Assembly: GCA_014898415.1 (NCBI GenBank)
Contig: RCTD01000026.1
Location: 248,001-312,000, forward strand
DNA: 64,000 bases
Source: Stromatinia cepivora
Lineage: Eukaryota; Ascomycota; Leotiomycetes; Helotiales; Sclerotiniaceae
Direction of reading: 5' to 3'
Notes under the pieces: generated by a model
Told to the model about the DNA's origin: nothing
Databases searched by the model: none
The model's input: the letters and a program-made list of their open reading frames with translations, nothing else
Shown here: positions 61,564 to 64,000 of the stretch, piece by piece
Layout of the letters: each line of letters starts with the position of its first letter
How positions within the stretch are numbered: the stretch's first letter is position 1
Program-made: the position numbers and the translations under genes

Positions 61564-61811
61564 ATTTCATATTTCATATTTCATATTTCATATTTCATAT
61601 TTCATACTTCATATTTCATATTTCATATTTCATATTTCATACTTCATATTTCATATTTCATATTTCATACTTCATATTTCATATTTCATATTTCATATTT
61701 CATATTTCATATTTCATATTTCATATTTCATATTTCATATTTCATATTTCATATTTCATATTTCATATTTCATATTTCATATTTCATATTTCATATTTCA
61801 TATTTCATATT
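61564..61811. repeat. TTTCATA 7-bp tandem array, about 35 copies
   Basis: The unit ATTTCAT repeats for about 248 bp with scattered variants (ACTTCAT near 61603, 61638 and 61667). Seven bases times three gives an open frame across the whole array (FHISYFI periods), so the 99-codon frame at 61561-61860 is not a gene. Confidence 0.95.
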
Positions 61812-63046
61812 TGAAATTTGTTTTTCATTTTTCTATATCAATAATCAAATAAAAACCTGAATCCTTTTTAAATAATATTTTTAATTTCTTTTTAAAAAGA
61901 TTATAATAAAGATCCTTGAAATATTTCAATTATATATAAAATATCCAAAAAGATAATAATAAATTTATCAAATTTGATTATAACTTTTCGTTTAATATTT
62001 ATCAAAATATAAAGAATATTGAATTTTATAAAAAAATTATTAATTATAATAAATTCGAAAACATTTTATATAATTCCTTCAATATCTTTTCATTTTTTTT
62101 ATTATATAATACTATTTAATAAAAAGATTATATATAATAATTTCTTCTATTCTATATTAAAAATATTATTATTATTCTTTTAATAAATTTGTAAATCGAA
62201 TTTTCAATTTTTATATTCGTTTTATTATATCAAGATATTCGATTCTTCGTCTTTAATAGATTCTTAATTCTATATAATTTATCAAGATTGATATTGAAGT
62301 TGAATAAAATTGATCTAAATTATTACAAATTGAATTATTATAAATATCAAAAATAATTAATTATAAAATTCAATATTTTGAATAAATAAATTATTTTTTT
62401 TGTTTTTATTATTAACAAATCCTTCTTTATTATATAAATAATATTATAATTATTATAAACTAATTTTAAAGTTTATTCGATAATATCAAACAAATAAATT
62501 ATATAATTAAAAACTTTATAATCTTAAATAATTTTATTATTAAATAAATAGATTATAGAAATAAGATTTTCGAGCTTCATATCTTTAAAAATAAATAATT
62601 ATTAATTATTAAAAATCTTTTCAATATAAATTTTAATATTATCTACAATAATGATAAATAAAAAAGATATAATAGAAAAAAAAAATTTTACTATTATAAA
62701 AAATAATTTGAACAAATATAAAATCAGAGTTCTAGAATTTAAAATATAAATACATTTTAAATTCTATATAAAAGATATTACAAATATTAATTTTTATACC
62801 GGAGATTTGAATACAAGGATATTAATAGGAACGAGATCGAGGATAAGAACAAAAACAAAACCAAGACCAAAGATAGAAACAAAAACAGAATTCAAATCGA
62901 AGATATTTTATATATTATAATATAAATCAATATATTATTGATTGAGAATATCGAAATTCTCTCTTTTTTCATTAATGATTTATTATAAAAGCAAAACTGA
63001 ATTGTTTTTTCAAAATAGTAAAGTCTTTTTGAAAAGTAGAATATAC

Positions 63047-63180
63047 TATTATAATATTATATAGATATTAAATTGATATTATAATATTCTATATAGAAAA
63101 GAAGTATCTTCGATTATATAAAGAATAATGGATGTCTGAGGCATCCATGCTAGCTAGGAACGGGTAGTGAACCCGTGATA
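63047..63180 (-). repeat. LTR (5') of the outer minus-oriented Gypsy element
   Basis: 134 bp. On the minus strand it begins TATCACGGGTTCACTACCCG, the same family start as the LTR at 46748 but with a diverged middle. It is the better preserved of the outer pair. Confidence 0.65.
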
Positions 63181-64000
63181 ATTATGTTTTATAAAATTGT
63201 TACTTTTTATAAATCTTATTCCATTTTCGAATATCTTACAAATTTTATTTAATAATATTATAAATAAAATTTAAAAGATTATATAAAATATCTATTATAT
63301 TTTAATAAATATCACTCTAAACACTAAAAAATATAATTGAAAAAAGTAATTAATATTTTAAAAGAAATTTTATATTTTCTTTATATTCTTTATTAAAGAA
63401 ATAATAAATTATATTTTAAATAAAAAGTTTTTTATTATTCTTTATTAAAAAATAATATAATACTATTGTTAAAACTTTGAAATTTCCTTTTGGAGCTAGT
63501 ACTAATACGGATGATCGGTGATTATAAAAAATTTCATTATACAATTATACAATCATTAAAATATTCGAAATAAAGAGTTTTTTTTTCAAATAAAAAAATT
63601 GTAAAATTGAATTATAAATCAAAATTTCGGTAAAATTCGATGAAATTCGAATTCGAACGCCACAAACGTAATATAGAGTCTATAGAGGATTGAAAAAAAT
63701 ATAAATAAAGATCCTAGAACCTTTATAAAATGAATAAAAAACAGAACCTTTTGTATATATTAATAATATATTAATAATATTACTGCTCTAATAATAGTTT
63801 CATATTATATAAATATTTGATTCTATATATAGCTCTACTACCCTTAGCTTCTAATAATACACTAGTTTATTTCCGATTATATTCTCTTATAGTTTATAAT
63901 CTTCAATAATATTAATTATATTTTACTTAAAAAATTTATTATATGATATATAATTGACTTTTAATGATTTTTGATCGATTTTCGAAAAATTAATTTACCA
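63181..64000. other. AT-rich sequence outside the nested stack
   Basis: No coding sequence seen. A slightly GC-richer scrap at about 63485-63525 and another at 63640-63680 may mark further decayed repeats running out of the window. Confidence 0.4.

Noticed and set aside
61561..61860. 99-codon plus-strand frame
   Set aside because: It is the translation of the TTTCATA array; a 7-bp unit lacking stops is open in all periods.

Overview
This window comes from a filamentous ascomycete (Pezizomycotina). The genes carry many short introns of about 50-95 bp with GTAAGT-like donors, and there is a Zn2Cys6 regulator, fungal-type P450s and an intron-bearing tRNA-Ser. A gene-bearing half of moderate GC meets an extremely AT-rich half made of decayed retrotransposons. 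G:C to A:T decay full of stop codons on both strands is the pattern left by repeat-induced point mutation (RIP). A leotiomycete such as a Botrytis/Sclerotinia relative would fit, but that placement is inference.

Left flank (1-9000). This holds the 5' end of a GPR1/FUN34/YaaH acetate-transporter-type gene running off the window, a broken P450, a tRNA-Ser(GCT) with a 17-nt intron, and long stretches in which I see no gene.

Core (9000-27400). A compact block contains a Zn2Cys6 regulator, a 14-helix-type MFS exporter, a THEM6-like hot-dog/thioesterase-like protein, an ELO fatty acid elongase, a microsomal P450 divergent from it, a possible small secreted protein, a BAHD/trichothecene-acetyltransferase-like acyltransferase, and a CYP52-type P450 divergent from the acyltransferase. 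No polyketide or peptide synthase is present. The mix (elongation, hydroxylation, acyl transfer, export, regulator) suggests modification of a fatty-acyl or sphingoid substrate. Cluster membership is inference from position and families.

Right part of the gene-bearing half (27400-38500). This contains an internally deleted Fot1/pogo-type transposon with perfect TA duplication, a decayed O-methyltransferase gene, and an intact four-exon APC-family (GABA/choline-type) permease.

AT-rich half (38500-64000). The repeats can be resolved into nested insertions with matching LTR lengths and target duplications. A Ty3/Gypsy chromovirus (50582-57625, 282-bp LTRs, TSD tcaat) sits inside a second Gypsy element (46748-60945, 147-bp LTRs, TSD attct). 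The 3' LTR of that second element is itself split by a solo LTR (60480-60821, TSD ctaat). To its left is a 1.8-kb short LTR element with 169-bp LTRs (TSD atact), and a 2.2-kb structure with inverted LTR-like arms of about 300 bp. The whole stack is bracketed by two minus-oriented LTRs (39395-39540 and 63047-63180) of a family related to the second element, with minus-strand Gypsy RNase H remains inside. Two striking tandem arrays (TAAA and TTTCATA) lie in the same half.
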